From positions 1 to 5,653 of the forward strand of contig JACMKV010000121.1 of assembly GCA_014379915.1 (NCBI GenBank): a DNA stretch of 5,653 nt, given 5' to 3'. The position numbers and the translations under genes are program-made. Each line of letters starts with the position of its first letter. Position 1 is the first letter of the stretch. Under the pieces are notes generated by a model. That model did no database searches. It was given only the letters and a program-made list of their open reading frames with translations, and had not been told where the DNA came from. Source of the DNA: Burkholderiales bacterium. GTDB taxonomy: Bacteria > Pseudomonadota > Gammaproteobacteria > Burkholderiales > JACMKV01. Shown here in pieces: positions 1 to 5,653 of the stretch.

Positions 1-1065
1 GGTCGCGACGCGCTCGACGCCGTTGATCTGCTTGTCGGCGCCGAGGTCGAGCGTGCGTATCGTGACCGGCATGCCTTCCATGTCGACGGCGACCTTGCGA
101 TACGCCTCGAATTGCTCATCCTCGTTCGGCAAATCGTCGCGGTTCAGGAACAGGAATTCGCTGCGGAACAAGCCGATGCCGGTGGCGCCGCTTTCCCTGA
201 CCTGCTCCATGTCTTCGGGCAGTTCGATGTTGGCGTGCAGCTCGATGTCGACGCCGTCGAGCGTCGTCGCGCGCGTCGTCCGCAGGCGTTTCAGCTTCTG
301 TCGTTCGAGGTTCAGCTCGTGCTGACGCAGCCGGTATTCCGCCAGCACCCGCGTATCGGGACTGACGATGACAACACCCTGGGTGCCGTCGACGATCAGC
401 AACTCGTTTTCCTGGATCAACTGGCGCGCGTTGTGCAGCGCGACGATCGACGGAATGTTCAGGCTGCGCGCGATGATCGCGGTGTGCGAAGTCGCGCCTC
501 CGAGATCGGTGACGAAACTTGCGAAGTGATATTGCTTGAACTGGATCACGTCGGCCGGCGACAGATCGTGGGCGACCAGAATGCTGTTTTCTTCGCGGCC
601 GATCGGGACCGGAATGTAACCGGGCTGCCCAAGCAGCGCTTTCAGTACACGCTCGACGACCTGGATCACATCGGCTTTGCGTTCCTGCAAGTAGCCGTCT
701 TCGATCTGATCGAATTGCTCGAGCAGCGCATCCATCTGCAATTTCAGCGCCCATTCGGCGTTGCATTGCTGGTTCTCGATCAGTTGCCGCGGCACTTTGG
801 ACAACGTCGAGTCGGCCAGGATCATCAGGTGCAGATCGAGGAACGCATCGAATTCCGGCGGCGCCGCCGGCGGTATATTGACGCGCAGCGCTTCGAGCTC
901 GGAGGCGGCGGCTTCGATCGCCGCATCGAAGCGCGTCAATTCCTCGGTGACCTGATGCTTCGGCACAACGTAGTGCGCAACTTCAAGCGTCGCGTGCGAG
1001 ATCAGGTGGGCAAAGCCTATCGCTATGCCGCCCGAAACGCCGATGCCGTGCATGGTAAAGCTCAT
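1..1065 (-). CDS. ptsI: PTS enzyme I (PEP-protein phosphotransferase), N-terminal 355 codons; 3' end outside window
   Basis: Enzyme I takes phosphate from phosphoenolpyruvate and passes it to HPr in the cytoplasm. Translation of the minus strand from 1065 stays open to the window edge (355 aa of a usual 570-590), so the C-terminal part of the PEP-binding barrel is missing. The N-terminus reads MSFTMHGIGVSGG, as in betaproteobacterial enzymes I. Residues about 20-140 are the helical HPr-binding region. The phosphohistidine loop is DLGGATSHTAIIAR with His194. GIGLFRSEFLF near 296-306 and TIRTLDLGADK near 335-345 carry the PEP-binding arginines R301 and R337. An in-frame ATG at 1077 would add four residues; 1065 was preferred because it matches the family N-terminus. 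Neither start has a strong ribosome-binding site. It lies 168 nt downstream of HPr. The identification is firm; only the exact start is open. Confidence 0.96.
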   Translation of the reverse strand, partial: MSFTMHGIGVSGGIAIGFAHLISHATLEVAHYVVPKHQVTEELTRFDAAIEAAASELEALRVNIPPAAPPEFDAFLDLHLMILADSTLSKVPRQLIENQQCNAEWALKLQMDALLEQFDQIEDGYLQERKADVIQVVERVLKALLGQPGYIPVPIGREENSILVAHDLSPADVIQFKQYHFASFVTDLGGATSHTAIIARSLNIPSIVALHNARQLIQENELLIVDGTQGVVIVSPDTRVLAEYRLRQHELNLERQKLKRLRTTRATTLDGVDIELHANIELPEDMEQVRESGATGIGLFRSEFLFLNRDDLPNEDEQFEAYRKVAVDMEGMPVTIRTLDLGADKQINGVERVAT

Positions 1066-1233
1066 TCCGCTATCCATAACAAAGCAGCCAGGCGGGCGTC
1101 GAAAAACGTAGCGAGCACAGCCAGGATGAGACGCGAAGAAGAGCAGAAGCGGAACGTATACGGAAGCACATCAGCATTCCCCGCTTCTTCGCAATCAAGT
1201 ATTTGCAAGCGCAGCAGTTTTACCAATGCCCGG
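1066..1233 (-). other. 168-nt HPr-ptsI spacer containing a long-armed inverted repeat
   Basis: This gap is long for a ptsH-ptsI pair, which are usually closely spaced. It contains perfect 9-bp arms GCGAAGAAG (1133-1141) and CTTCTTCGC (1184-1192), separated by 42 nt. A second, partly competing pair is GAAGCGG (1146-1152) with CCGCTTC (1181-1187). The 8-nt palindrome CGTATACG is at 1155-1162. No T-run follows the arms in the direction of transcription, so it is not a standard intrinsic terminator. I found no convincing sigma70 promoter. The ptsI frame is open upstream for about 30 codons but has no start codon before 1077, so it is not a missed N-terminal extension. Its role (RNA processing, translational control or none) is inference. 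Confidence 0.5.
1133..1192. repeat. inverted repeat, 9-bp arms, in the HPr-ptsI spacer
   Basis: The arms 1133-1141 and 1184-1192 are exact reverse complements. An alternative nested pairing uses 1146-1152 with 1181-1187. The two pairings share bases 1184-1187, so only one can form at a time, which is the geometry of a switchable RNA. The loop is large (42 nt), so the fold is not certain. Confidence 0.45.
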
Positions 1234-1503
1234 TCATTCGCCTTCGCCGAAATAGCCGCCGATCAAGGCAAGCAGCCCCTGCATGGCTTCCGCTTCGTCG
1301 CCGCCGTCAGTTTCGATTTCGATCGAAGCACCCTTTGCGGCTGCCAGCATCATCACACCCATGATGCTCTTGGCATTGACGCGCCGGCCGTTTCGCGACA
1401 GCCATATCTCCGACTGATAGCGATTTGCCAGCTGCGTCAGCTTGGCCGAGGCACGCGCATGCAGGCCAAGCTTGTTGCGAATCTCGGCTTCGTGCTTAAG
1501 CAT
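1234..1503 (-). CDS. ptsH: phosphocarrier protein HPr
   Basis: HPr is a small soluble carrier that accepts phosphate from enzyme I on a histidine and hands it to EIIA. The 89-aa length is normal. The active-site segment LGLHARASAK places the catalytic His at residue 15 with Arg17 beside it. VNAKSIMGVMML places the regulatory serine at residue 46, the residue used by HPr kinase/phosphorylase in Firmicutes and many proteobacteria including betaproteobacteria. The ATG overlaps the end of the upstream EIIA gene by 8 nt, pointing to translational coupling, and a weak GGGA lies 8 nt before the start. The gene name follows the family; in some genomes the same gene is named phbH. The stop at 1234-1236 is TGA. 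Function as a PTS carrier is firm; a kinase partner is inferred and would be encoded elsewhere. Confidence 0.97.
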   Translation of the reverse strand: MLKHEAEIRNKLGLHARASAKLTQLANRYQSEIWLSRNGRRVNAKSIMGVMMLAAAKGASIEIETDGGDEAEAMQGLLALIGGYFGEGE

Positions 1504-1897
1504 GGCACGGGTCCCGATTGATATCGATCACGCCTTCGCGGCCGCCGCTGCACGCCCGCTGCACGACGTCGGCAAGCGGCTCGCTGCGATGGCCCAGCGC
1601 GCGCACCAGCATCGGCAGGCTCACGCCGGCAACGCCTTCGACCTTTCCGGGCACCAGCAAGCGCGTCGCGACGTTGCACGGCGTCGCGCCATAGATGTCG
1701 GACAGGACGAGAACGCCATCGCCCTGGTCGAGCTGCTTCAGTAGCGCGCGCGCCGCTTGCGTAACCTGCTGCGGATCGTCGCCGCGCTTTACCCCGACAT
1801 GCTGCAGATGCGGCTGCTCGGCGCCCGTAACATGCGTCGCGCAGCGGATCAGCGATAAGCCGAGATCACTGTGCGCAATAATCAGAATGCCAACCAT
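1496..1897 (-). CDS. PTS EIIA component, mannose (ManX/EIIA-Man) family
   Basis: This is a 133-aa soluble phosphoryl acceptor. The N-terminus MVGILIIAHSDLG carries the phospho-accepting histidine at residue 9, matching His10 of the E. coli mannose EIIA. VLVLSDIYGATPCN (about 63-76) matches the conserved active-site aspartate region (D67), and GVSLPMLVRAL (91-101) matches the family NLPML-type motif. No linked EIIB, EIIC or EIID is visible; stand-alone copies of this kind beside HPr and enzyme I belong to proteobacterial PTS sets thought to regulate rather than import sugar. The frame is open further upstream to 1999, but the family N-terminus begins at 1897, where TGGAATCC precedes the ATG. 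It lies 98 nt after gshB, and a weak TAAAAT (1931-1926) sits in that gap without a good -35 partner. Its target protein is unknown. Confidence 0.93.
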   Translation of the reverse strand: MVGILIIAHSDLGLSLIRCATHVTGAEQPHLQHVGVKRGDDPQQVTQAARALLKQLDQGDGVLVLSDIYGATPCNVATRLLVPGKVEGVAGVSLPMLVRALGHRSEPLADVVQRACSGGREGVIDINRDPCHA

Positions 1898-1995
1898 AAA
1901 GGATTCCACAGATTTCGAAGGCTGAATTTTACTCTCGCGACCCGAGTTCAGCAGCTTCGCCCATGCCACCACGCCACGCAGCTTTCGCCTGGCCC

Positions 1996-2961
1996 TCAAG
2001 CGACCTGCGTCAGCGGCGCGTTTATGCAGCGTTTTTCAAGCGCGTCGAGCATGGCCGCGGCGGTGCTGAATCCGGTTTGCGCGGCAATTTCGACCATGCA
2101 GGTCGGGCTCGTCACATTGATTTCGGTCAGGTAGTCGCCAATGATGTCGAGGCCGACCAGCAGCAGGCCGCGTTCGCGCAGCCGTGGTCCCAACGTTTCC
2201 GCAATCTGACGATCGCGTGGCGACAGCGGCAGCGCAACTCCGCTGCCGCCGGCTGCCAGGTTGCCGCGCGTTTCTCCGGCTTTCGGGATGCGCGCGAGTG
2301 CATAGGGTATCGGTTCGCCATCGATCAGCAAGATCCGTTTGTCGCCGTGAACTATCGCCGGGATATAGCGCTGACCCATCACGGTTCGCGCGCCGAACTG
2401 CGTCAGCGTTTCGATGATGACGTTGCTGTTCGGATCGCCCTGCCTGACGCGAAAAATCGAGCTGCCGCCCATCCCGTCGAGCGGTTTGAGAATGACATCG
2501 CCGTGTTCACCGATAAAGCCGTGAAGCAGTTTGGAACTGCGCGTAACCAGGGTCGGCGCGATGAACTCGGGGAACTCGGCGATCGCGAGCTTTTCGTTAT
2601 GGTCGCGCAGCGCACGCGGACTATTGAAAACACGCGCCCCGTTTTTTTCGGCGAGTTCGAGCAGGTACGTGCTGTACAGGTATTCGTTATCGACTGGCGG
2701 GTCCTTGCGCATCAGTACCGCGCCGAAGTCGTGTAACGGCACCGCTTCTGCCTTACCGGCCTGATACCAGTTGCCGGTATCGGTGGTTAGCCTGATCGCG
2801 CGCGCGTAACCGACGACCTGGTTTTCGCGCCATGCGAGATCGCTTTGCCGCATCGCATAAAGCGCATGGCCGCGTTGCGCGGCTTCGCGCATCATCGCGA
2901 CGCTCGAATCCTTGTAAGGTTTGAGGCTGTCGAGCGGATCGACGACGAACGCCAGCTTCAT
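1996..2961 (-). CDS. gshB: glutathione synthetase (ATP-grasp)
   Basis: GshB ligates glycine to gamma-glutamylcysteine using ATP, the second and last step of glutathione synthesis in the cytoplasm. The 321-aa length is close to the E. coli enzyme (about 316). The N-terminal domain begins MKLAFVVDPLDSLKPYKDSS. The ATP-grasp signatures are intact: ILKPLDGMGGSSIFRV (157-172, the glycine-rich loop), HGDKRILLIDGEPIPY (205-220), RIPKAGETRGNLAAGG (224-239, substrate and lid loop) and GLDIIGDYLTEINVTSPT (270-287, metal and ATP contacts). The start ATG at 2961 overlaps the gshA stop in an ATGA, so the two are probably translationally coupled; no separate Shine-Dalgarno is evident. The frame extends upstream to 3111 inside gshA, but that extension is unlike the family. 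No truncation or missing key residue was seen. Confidence 0.97.
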   Translation of the reverse strand: MKLAFVVDPLDSLKPYKDSSVAMMREAAQRGHALYAMRQSDLAWRENQVVGYARAIRLTTDTGNWYQAGKAEAVPLHDFGAVLMRKDPPVDNEYLYSTYLLELAEKNGARVFNSPRALRDHNEKLAIAEFPEFIAPTLVTRSSKLLHGFIGEHGDVILKPLDGMGGSSIFRVRQGDPNSNVIIETLTQFGARTVMGQRYIPAIVHGDKRILLIDGEPIPYALARIPKAGETRGNLAAGGSGVALPLSPRDRQIAETLGPRLRERGLLLVGLDIIGDYLTEINVTSPTCMVEIAAQTGFSTAAAMLDALEKRCINAPLTQVA

Positions 2962-4262
2962 TGCACGGTCGCCGGCGTCTCGACGGTTTTCGGTGCTGTA
3001 GCTTCGAGCTCGATCGATGCGGCGAGCAAGGCAAGGCGCGCAATGACGCCATAGGAATAAAAACGGTTTGGCGGGCAGCCAGGCGCGGCGTCGGGATCGG
3101 GCGCCGTGCACGCGTTGTCGAACGCGAGCGGGACGAAATGCATACCCGGCGCGTTTAGATTTTCGTCGATGCCGCGGTCGGTATGCACGCGGTAAAAACC
3201 GCCGACGACGAAGTGGTCGATCATGTAGACGACCGGTTCGGCTACCGCGTCGTTAATTTGCTCGAAGGTATAGACGCCTTCCTGCACCAGCGCTTCGGTA
3301 ACTTCAAGACCTTCCTTGACCACCGCCATTTTATTGCGCTGCTTGCGGTTCAGACCGCGCACGTCTTCCGCGCTTTTTACCGTCATGATGCCCATGCCGT
3401 AGGTTCCGGCGTCGGCCTTGACGATCACGAAAGGCTCCTGAGCGATACCGTATTCGCGATACTTTTCGCCAATATCGCGCAGCATTTCGTCGACGTATCC
3501 GGCCAGGCAATCTTCGCCGCGTCGCTCCTGAAAATTGATCTGGCCGCAACTCGAAAAATACGGGTTGATCAACCACGGATCGATGCCCATCAGCGCGGCG
3601 AATTCGTCGACGACATGATCGTAGGCGGAGAAATGCCGCGATTTGCGGCGCGTCGCCCAGCCGGCGTGCAGCGGCGGCAGCACGATCTGCTCGAGCCCCT
3701 GCAATATTTCGGGAATCCCGGCCGATAAATCATTGTTCAGCAGCACGACGCAAGGATCGAAATCACCGACCATCAAGCGATCGCCGCGCCGCACCAGCGG
3801 CTCGAGCAGCAGTCCTTTGCCATTGCCCGTTTCGATTTTGGTCGGCGCGCTGATCTCGGGCAGCAGGCTGCCGATGCGGACATTCATGCCGGCCTGGCGC
3901 AGGATGGTGCGCAGGGTCGCCACGTTTTGCAAATAGAACGTATTGCGCGTGTGGTTTTCTGGAATCAGCAGCACGCCGCGCGCGCGCGGACAGATTTTTT
4001 CGACCGCATGCATGGCCGCCTGCACGCACAACGGCATGAAATCGTCATTCAGATTATTGAAGCCCCCCGGAAACAGATTGGTGTCGACCGGCGCCAGCTT
4101 GAAGCCGCTGTTGCGCAAATCGACCGACGCGTAGAACGGCGCTCTGTGATTCTGCCATTGGCCGCGCAGCCAATGCTCGATCCTCGGCATCGCGTTGAGA
4201 ATCTGGGCTTCGAGTTCGGGCAGCGCGCCGTGCAGCGCGGTTTTCAAGTAAGGGACGGTCAT
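2958..4262 (-). CDS. gshA: glutamate-cysteine ligase, A. ferrooxidans/betaproteobacterial type
   Basis: It catalyses the ATP-dependent joining of glutamate and cysteine, the first and normally rate-limiting step of glutathione synthesis. The 434-aa protein is recognised as the GshA family found in Acidithiobacillus ferrooxidans and betaproteobacteria (Pfam GshA, TIGR02049), not the E. coli GshA or plant-type GCS2 family. Supporting stretches are VDLRNSGFKLAPVDTNLFPG (47-66), LLIPENHTRNTFYLQN (98-113), LINPYFSSCGQINFQER (231-247) and the glycine-rich VKADAGTYGMGIMTV (281-295), plus VVGGFYRVHTDRG near 352-364. The start at 4262 is the first ATG after an in-frame stop just upstream, although the leader before it is pyrimidine-rich and shows no Shine-Dalgarno. 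It is followed directly by gshB with a 4-nt overlap. The extreme C-terminus (about 415-434) is low-complexity and probably variable. Confidence 0.95.
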   Translation of the reverse strand: MTVPYLKTALHGALPELEAQILNAMPRIEHWLRGQWQNHRAPFYASVDLRNSGFKLAPVDTNLFPGGFNNLNDDFMPLCVQAAMHAVEKICPRARGVLLIPENHTRNTFYLQNVATLRTILRQAGMNVRIGSLLPEISAPTKIETGNGKGLLLEPLVRRGDRLMVGDFDPCVVLLNNDLSAGIPEILQGLEQIVLPPLHAGWATRRKSRHFSAYDHVVDEFAALMGIDPWLINPYFSSCGQINFQERRGEDCLAGYVDEMLRDIGEKYREYGIAQEPFVIVKADAGTYGMGIMTVKSAEDVRGLNRKQRNKMAVVKEGLEVTEALVQEGVYTFEQINDAVAEPVVYMIDHFVVGGFYRVHTDRGIDENLNAPGMHFVPLAFDNACTAPDPDAAPGCPPNRFYSYGVIARLALLAASIELEATAPKTVETPATVQ

Positions 4263-4303
4263 AACACTGGAGGGATGCGGCGCCAGATTGGCAGGGAAAA
4301 GCT

Positions 4304-4332
4304 ATTGTAACGGAAGCGGTAGAACGGGTCAG
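4304..4332 (-). promoter_or_regulatory. candidate sigma70 promoter for gshA-gshB (and possibly the PTS genes)
   Basis: On the minus strand CTGACC (4332-4327, four of six matches to TTGACA) is followed after exactly 17 nt by TACAAT (4309-4304, five of six matches to TATAAT). Transcription would start near 4297, giving a leader of about 35 nt before the gshA ATG. The -35 region overlaps one copy of the duplicated 15-base element described separately. Position, orientation and spacing all fit; start-site data would be needed to prove it. Confidence 0.6.
4314..4331 (-). repeat. duplicated element, copy 1 (overlaps the gshA promoter)
   Basis: On the plus strand this reads AAGCGG, three bases, AACGGGTCA. 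The same two blocks, with a two-base spacer, recur at 4461-4477. All 15 block bases are identical. This copy covers the -35 hexamer and part of the spacer of the candidate gshA promoter. Confidence 0.55.
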
Positions 4333-4460
4333 CCGCGTCCGACCTCGATGCGCAATGTTTAAACCATATGCCCGCCCTACACGGGCTCGACCTTTTGCAT
4401 CCTTCACTACCCCGCGCTGCCGCGTCGCCCCTCGGAGAGCAGAGGAGAAAATTCAGGGCA

Positions 4461-4477
4461 AAGCGGACAACGGGTCA
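4461..4477 (-). repeat. duplicated element, copy 2 (upstream of gshA)
   Basis: This is the second copy of AAGCGG-N2-AACGGGTCA, in the same orientation and 147 nt upstream of copy 1. Read on the minus strand it contains TTGACC (4478-4473), a better -35 than copy 1, but the hexamer 17 nt downstream is TGAATT (4455-4450), a poor -10. It could be an operator, an upstream promoter, or a relic of a local duplication. Confidence 0.5.
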
Positions 4478-4543
4478 AAAGCAAAACACCAAGCACACGC
4501 ACTAAGCACTACGTGGAACGGCGGCAGGCTCGATGCTTTTCTC

Positions 4544-4562
4544 CCCGCCTTTTCAAGGCGGG
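4544..4562. repeat. 8-bp inverted repeat CCCGCCTT-TTC-AAGGCGGG
   Basis: The arms 4544-4551 and 4555-4562 pair perfectly around a 3-nt loop. No T-run follows on either strand (TGGCCG on plus, GAGAAAAGC on minus), so it does not look like a normal intrinsic terminator. It may be a REP-like element or a protein-binding dyad; a second copy was not seen in the window. Confidence 0.5.
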
Positions 4563-4664
4563 TGGCCGCGCAGTGGACGGGGTGGTTTCTACACGACGTG
4601 CGCGCGCTGGAGAAAATCTTACAGCACACCAGAGAGCGCCTCCCTCGATTAGTCGCCACCCTAT

Positions 4665-4677
4665 GTCGCATTGCGAC
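4665..4677. repeat. small dyad GTCGCA-T-TGCGAC
   Basis: Six-base arms are symmetric about T4671. The size and spacing resemble a dimeric regulator site, but a dyad this short can arise by chance. It lies between the amt terminator and gshA, far (about 400 nt) from the gshA start. Confidence 0.3.
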
Positions 4678-4685
4678 GCTGGCAG

Positions 4686-4715
4686 ACCAAGCACAAGTCC
4701 AAACACAAGCACAAG
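4686..4715. repeat. C/A-rich simple repeat with three CACAAG units
   Basis: CACAAG occurs at 4692, 4704 and 4710 (12- and 6-nt steps). The related ACCAAGCACA occurs at 4686-4695 and again at 4488-4497. The tract sits just past the amt terminator on the downstream side. It looks like low-complexity intergenic sequence from slippage; no function is evident. Confidence 0.4.
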
Positions 4716-4721
4716 CCCCAA

Positions 4722-4752
4722 AGAAAAAGGGACGCATCGCGTCCCTTTTTCT
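4722..4752 (-). terminator. intrinsic terminator of amt, probably bidirectional
   Basis: A perfect 14-bp stem (arms 4722-4735 and 4739-4752, 3-nt loop at 4736-4738) begins 13 nt after the amt stop. In the amt direction the GC-rich core GGGACGC/GCGTCCC is followed by TTTTTCTTT, the classic Rho-independent form. The plus strand also ends in TTTTTCT, so it could stop transcription from either side. It isolates amt from gshA. Confidence 0.93.
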
Positions 4753-4765
4753 CGTCGAACCGCAG

Positions 4766-5653
4766 TTACAGGTTATATGCCGATTCGCCGTGCGCGGTTA
4801 CGTCGAGCCCTTCGCGTTCTTCATCTTCCGGCACGCGCAGCCCGACGATGATGTCGACGATCTTCAACGCGACAAACGCGACGACTGCCGACCACACGAC
4901 GGCGGTGCCGATGCCCCACAGCTGGCTGATGATTTGCGTACCCATGTCGAAATCGCCGACCTTGTTGGCGACGTAATCGTAGACGCCGGTACCGCCAAGC
5001 GATGGCGCTACGAACACGCCGGTCAGGAACGCGCCGACCATGCCGCCGATGCCGTGCACGCCGAACACATCGAGCGAATCATCGGCGCCGAGCATGTGCT
5101 TGAGTCCGGTAACCCCCCACAGGCAGGCGACGCCGGCGACAAGGCCGATCACGAGCGCGCCCATCGGGCCGACGAAACCGCACGCCGGCGTAATCGCAAC
5201 CAGCCCAGCGACTGCGCCCGACGCCGCCCCGAGCATCGACGGCTTGCCTTTCAGCATCCATTCGGCGAACGACCACGCGAGGGTCGCGGCGGCCGTTGCC
5301 AGCAGCGTGTTGACGAAGGCGAGCGCGGCGACGCCATTCGCTTCGAGGTTCGAGCCGACATTGAAGCCGAACCAGCCGACCCACAGCAGCGATGCGCCGA
5401 TCATGGTCATGGTCAGGTTGTGCGGCGCCATTTGTTCCTTGCCGTAGCCGATGCGCTTGCCCAACACGTAAGCCGCGACCAGGCCGGCAATGCCGGCATT
5501 GATATGCACGACGGTGCCGCCGGCAAAATCGAGCGCGCCTTTCTGGAACAGGAAGCCAGCCGTTGCGGCAGCCGCTTCGCCGGCCTTGGCGTCGAGGTAG
5601 GCGTCGGGGCCGGCCCAGTACCAGACCATGTGCGCCATCGGCAAATACGAGAA
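4766..5653 (-). CDS. amt: ammonium transporter Amt/AmtB, C-terminal 295 residues; 5' end outside window
   Basis: This is an inner-membrane trimeric channel for ammonium/ammonia. The visible part starts inside the protein (FSYLPMAHMVWYW) and ends with TAA at 4766; roughly the first 130-180 residues of the usual 400-plus are beyond the edge. The twin pore histidines are present: GALDFAGGTVVH (fragment His50) and DVFGVHGIGG (fragment His200). PHNLTMTMIGASLLWVGWFG, GKPSMLGAASGAVAGLV and TPACGFVGP are family hallmarks within alternating hydrophobic helices. The cytosolic tail VGLRVPEDEEREGLDVTAHG is almost that of E. coli AmtB, the segment used in gating and binding by the PII protein GlnK, so PII control is likely. 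Compared with E. coli AmtB, an extra stretch of roughly 20 residues (YWAGPDAY to AGFLFQ) lies just before GALDFAGG, as I recall for betaproteobacterial homologues. No PII gene is in the window; it may lie upstream. Confidence 0.96.
   Translation of the reverse strand, partial: FSYLPMAHMVWYWAGPDAYLDAKAGEAAAATAGFLFQKGALDFAGGTVVHINAGIAGLVAAYVLGKRIGYGKEQMAPHNLTMTMIGASLLWVGWFGFNVGSNLEANGVAALAFVNTLLATAAATLAWSFAEWMLKGKPSMLGAASGAVAGLVAITPACGFVGPMGALVIGLVAGVACLWGVTGLKHMLGADDSLDVFGVHGIGGMVGAFLTGVFVAPSLGGTGVYDYVANKVGDFDMGTQIISQLWGIGTAVVWSAVVAFVALKIVDIIVGLRVPEDEEREGLDVTAHGESAYNL

Larger units (their letters stand above)
4263..4721. other. amt-gshA intergenic region without a recognisable gene
   Basis: About 460 nt separate the amt terminator from gshA. 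Open frames in it encode Arg/Ser/Cys-rich peptides with no family resemblance and no good ribosome-binding sites. What can be seen is a candidate gshA promoter (4304-4332), a same-orientation pair of 15-base elements (4314 and 4461), the palindrome GTTTAAAC (4357-4364), an 8-bp hairpin (4544-4562), a 6-bp dyad (4665-4677) and a C/A-rich simple repeat (4686-4715). A small RNA cannot be excluded, but no promoter-terminator pair inside it was convincing. Confidence 0.6.

Noticed and set aside
112..1521. A 469-codon open frame on the plus strand
   Set aside because: It lies antisense across ptsI, the spacer and HPr, is rich in Arg/Gln/Asp, and matches no family. The opposite strand encodes clear PtsI and HPr with all active-site motifs.
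1926..1954. A promoter for EIIA in the gshB-EIIA gap (TAAAAT at 1931-1926)
   Set aside because: The -10-like hexamer has only CTGCTG at the right -35 distance, a poor match; not strong enough to list.
1963..2736. A 257-codon open frame on the plus strand
   Set aside because: It is the mirror of gshB codons; the peptide is Arg/Gln/Ala-rich with no domain signal, while gshB has full ATP-grasp motifs.
3183..3728. A 181-codon open frame on the plus strand
   Set aside because: It is antisense to gshA in a GC-rich genome, where such shadow frames are common; no recognisable product.
4375..4401. A tiny minus-strand ORF MQKVEPV upstream of gshA
   Set aside because: The purine-rich GAAGG abuts the ATG with no proper spacing, and it lies upstream of the predicted transcription start, so a leader-peptide role is not supported.
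4453..4737. A 94-codon minus-strand frame in the amt-gshA gap
   Set aside because: It begins inside the amt terminator hairpin, encodes a Cys/Arg/Ser-rich peptide, and has no ribosome-binding site or family resemblance.
5642..5644. TTG as a start codon of the amt fragment
   Set aside because: The frame stays open to the window edge and upstream codons continue the Amt sequence (FSY before LPMAHMVW), so this is an internal leucine, not a start.

Overview
The window looks like chromosomal housekeeping DNA of a betaproteobacterium. It is GC-rich. It carries a glutamate-cysteine ligase of the Acidithiobacillus ferrooxidans type next to gshB, followed by a short soluble PTS set (EIIA of the mannose family, HPr, enzyme I). 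From established knowledge, this arrangement next to an ammonium transporter is typical of Burkholderiales and relatives; the genus cannot be fixed from the sequence alone. All six recognisable genes lie on the minus strand, so the biological reading order runs from high to low coordinates.

Layout in reading order. (1) 5653-4766: the C-terminal two thirds of an Amt/AmtB ammonium channel, 5' end outside the window, followed after 13 nt by a perfect 14-bp intrinsic terminator (4752-4722). (2) 4721-4263: about 460 nt with no believable gene. It holds a C/A-rich simple repeat, two small dyads, a spaced 15-base sequence present twice in the same orientation, and a good sigma70-like promoter 35 nt upstream of gshA. 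(3) 4262-1996: gshA and gshB, overlapping by ATGA, the complete two-step glutathione pathway. (4) 1897-1: EIIA-Man, HPr (8-nt overlap) and the first 355 codons of ptsI. ptsI is separated from HPr by an unusual 168-nt spacer with a long-armed inverted repeat, and runs off the left edge.

How it fits together: gshA and gshB make glutathione from glutamate, cysteine and glycine. EI, HPr and EIIA-Man form a phosphorelay with all three active-site histidines intact. No EIIB or EIIC permease is visible, and in betaproteobacteria such sets are usually regulatory rather than sugar-transporting. HPr also keeps the Ser46 region, so control by HPr kinase/phosphorylase is likely. The five genes gshA to ptsI could be one transcription unit driven from the promoter near 4304-4332, with possible extra control in the 98-nt and 168-nt gaps.

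No mobile element, CRISPR, tRNA/rRNA or obviously foreign gene was seen. The most interesting signals are non-coding: the duplicated element upstream of gshA and the structured HPr-ptsI spacer.
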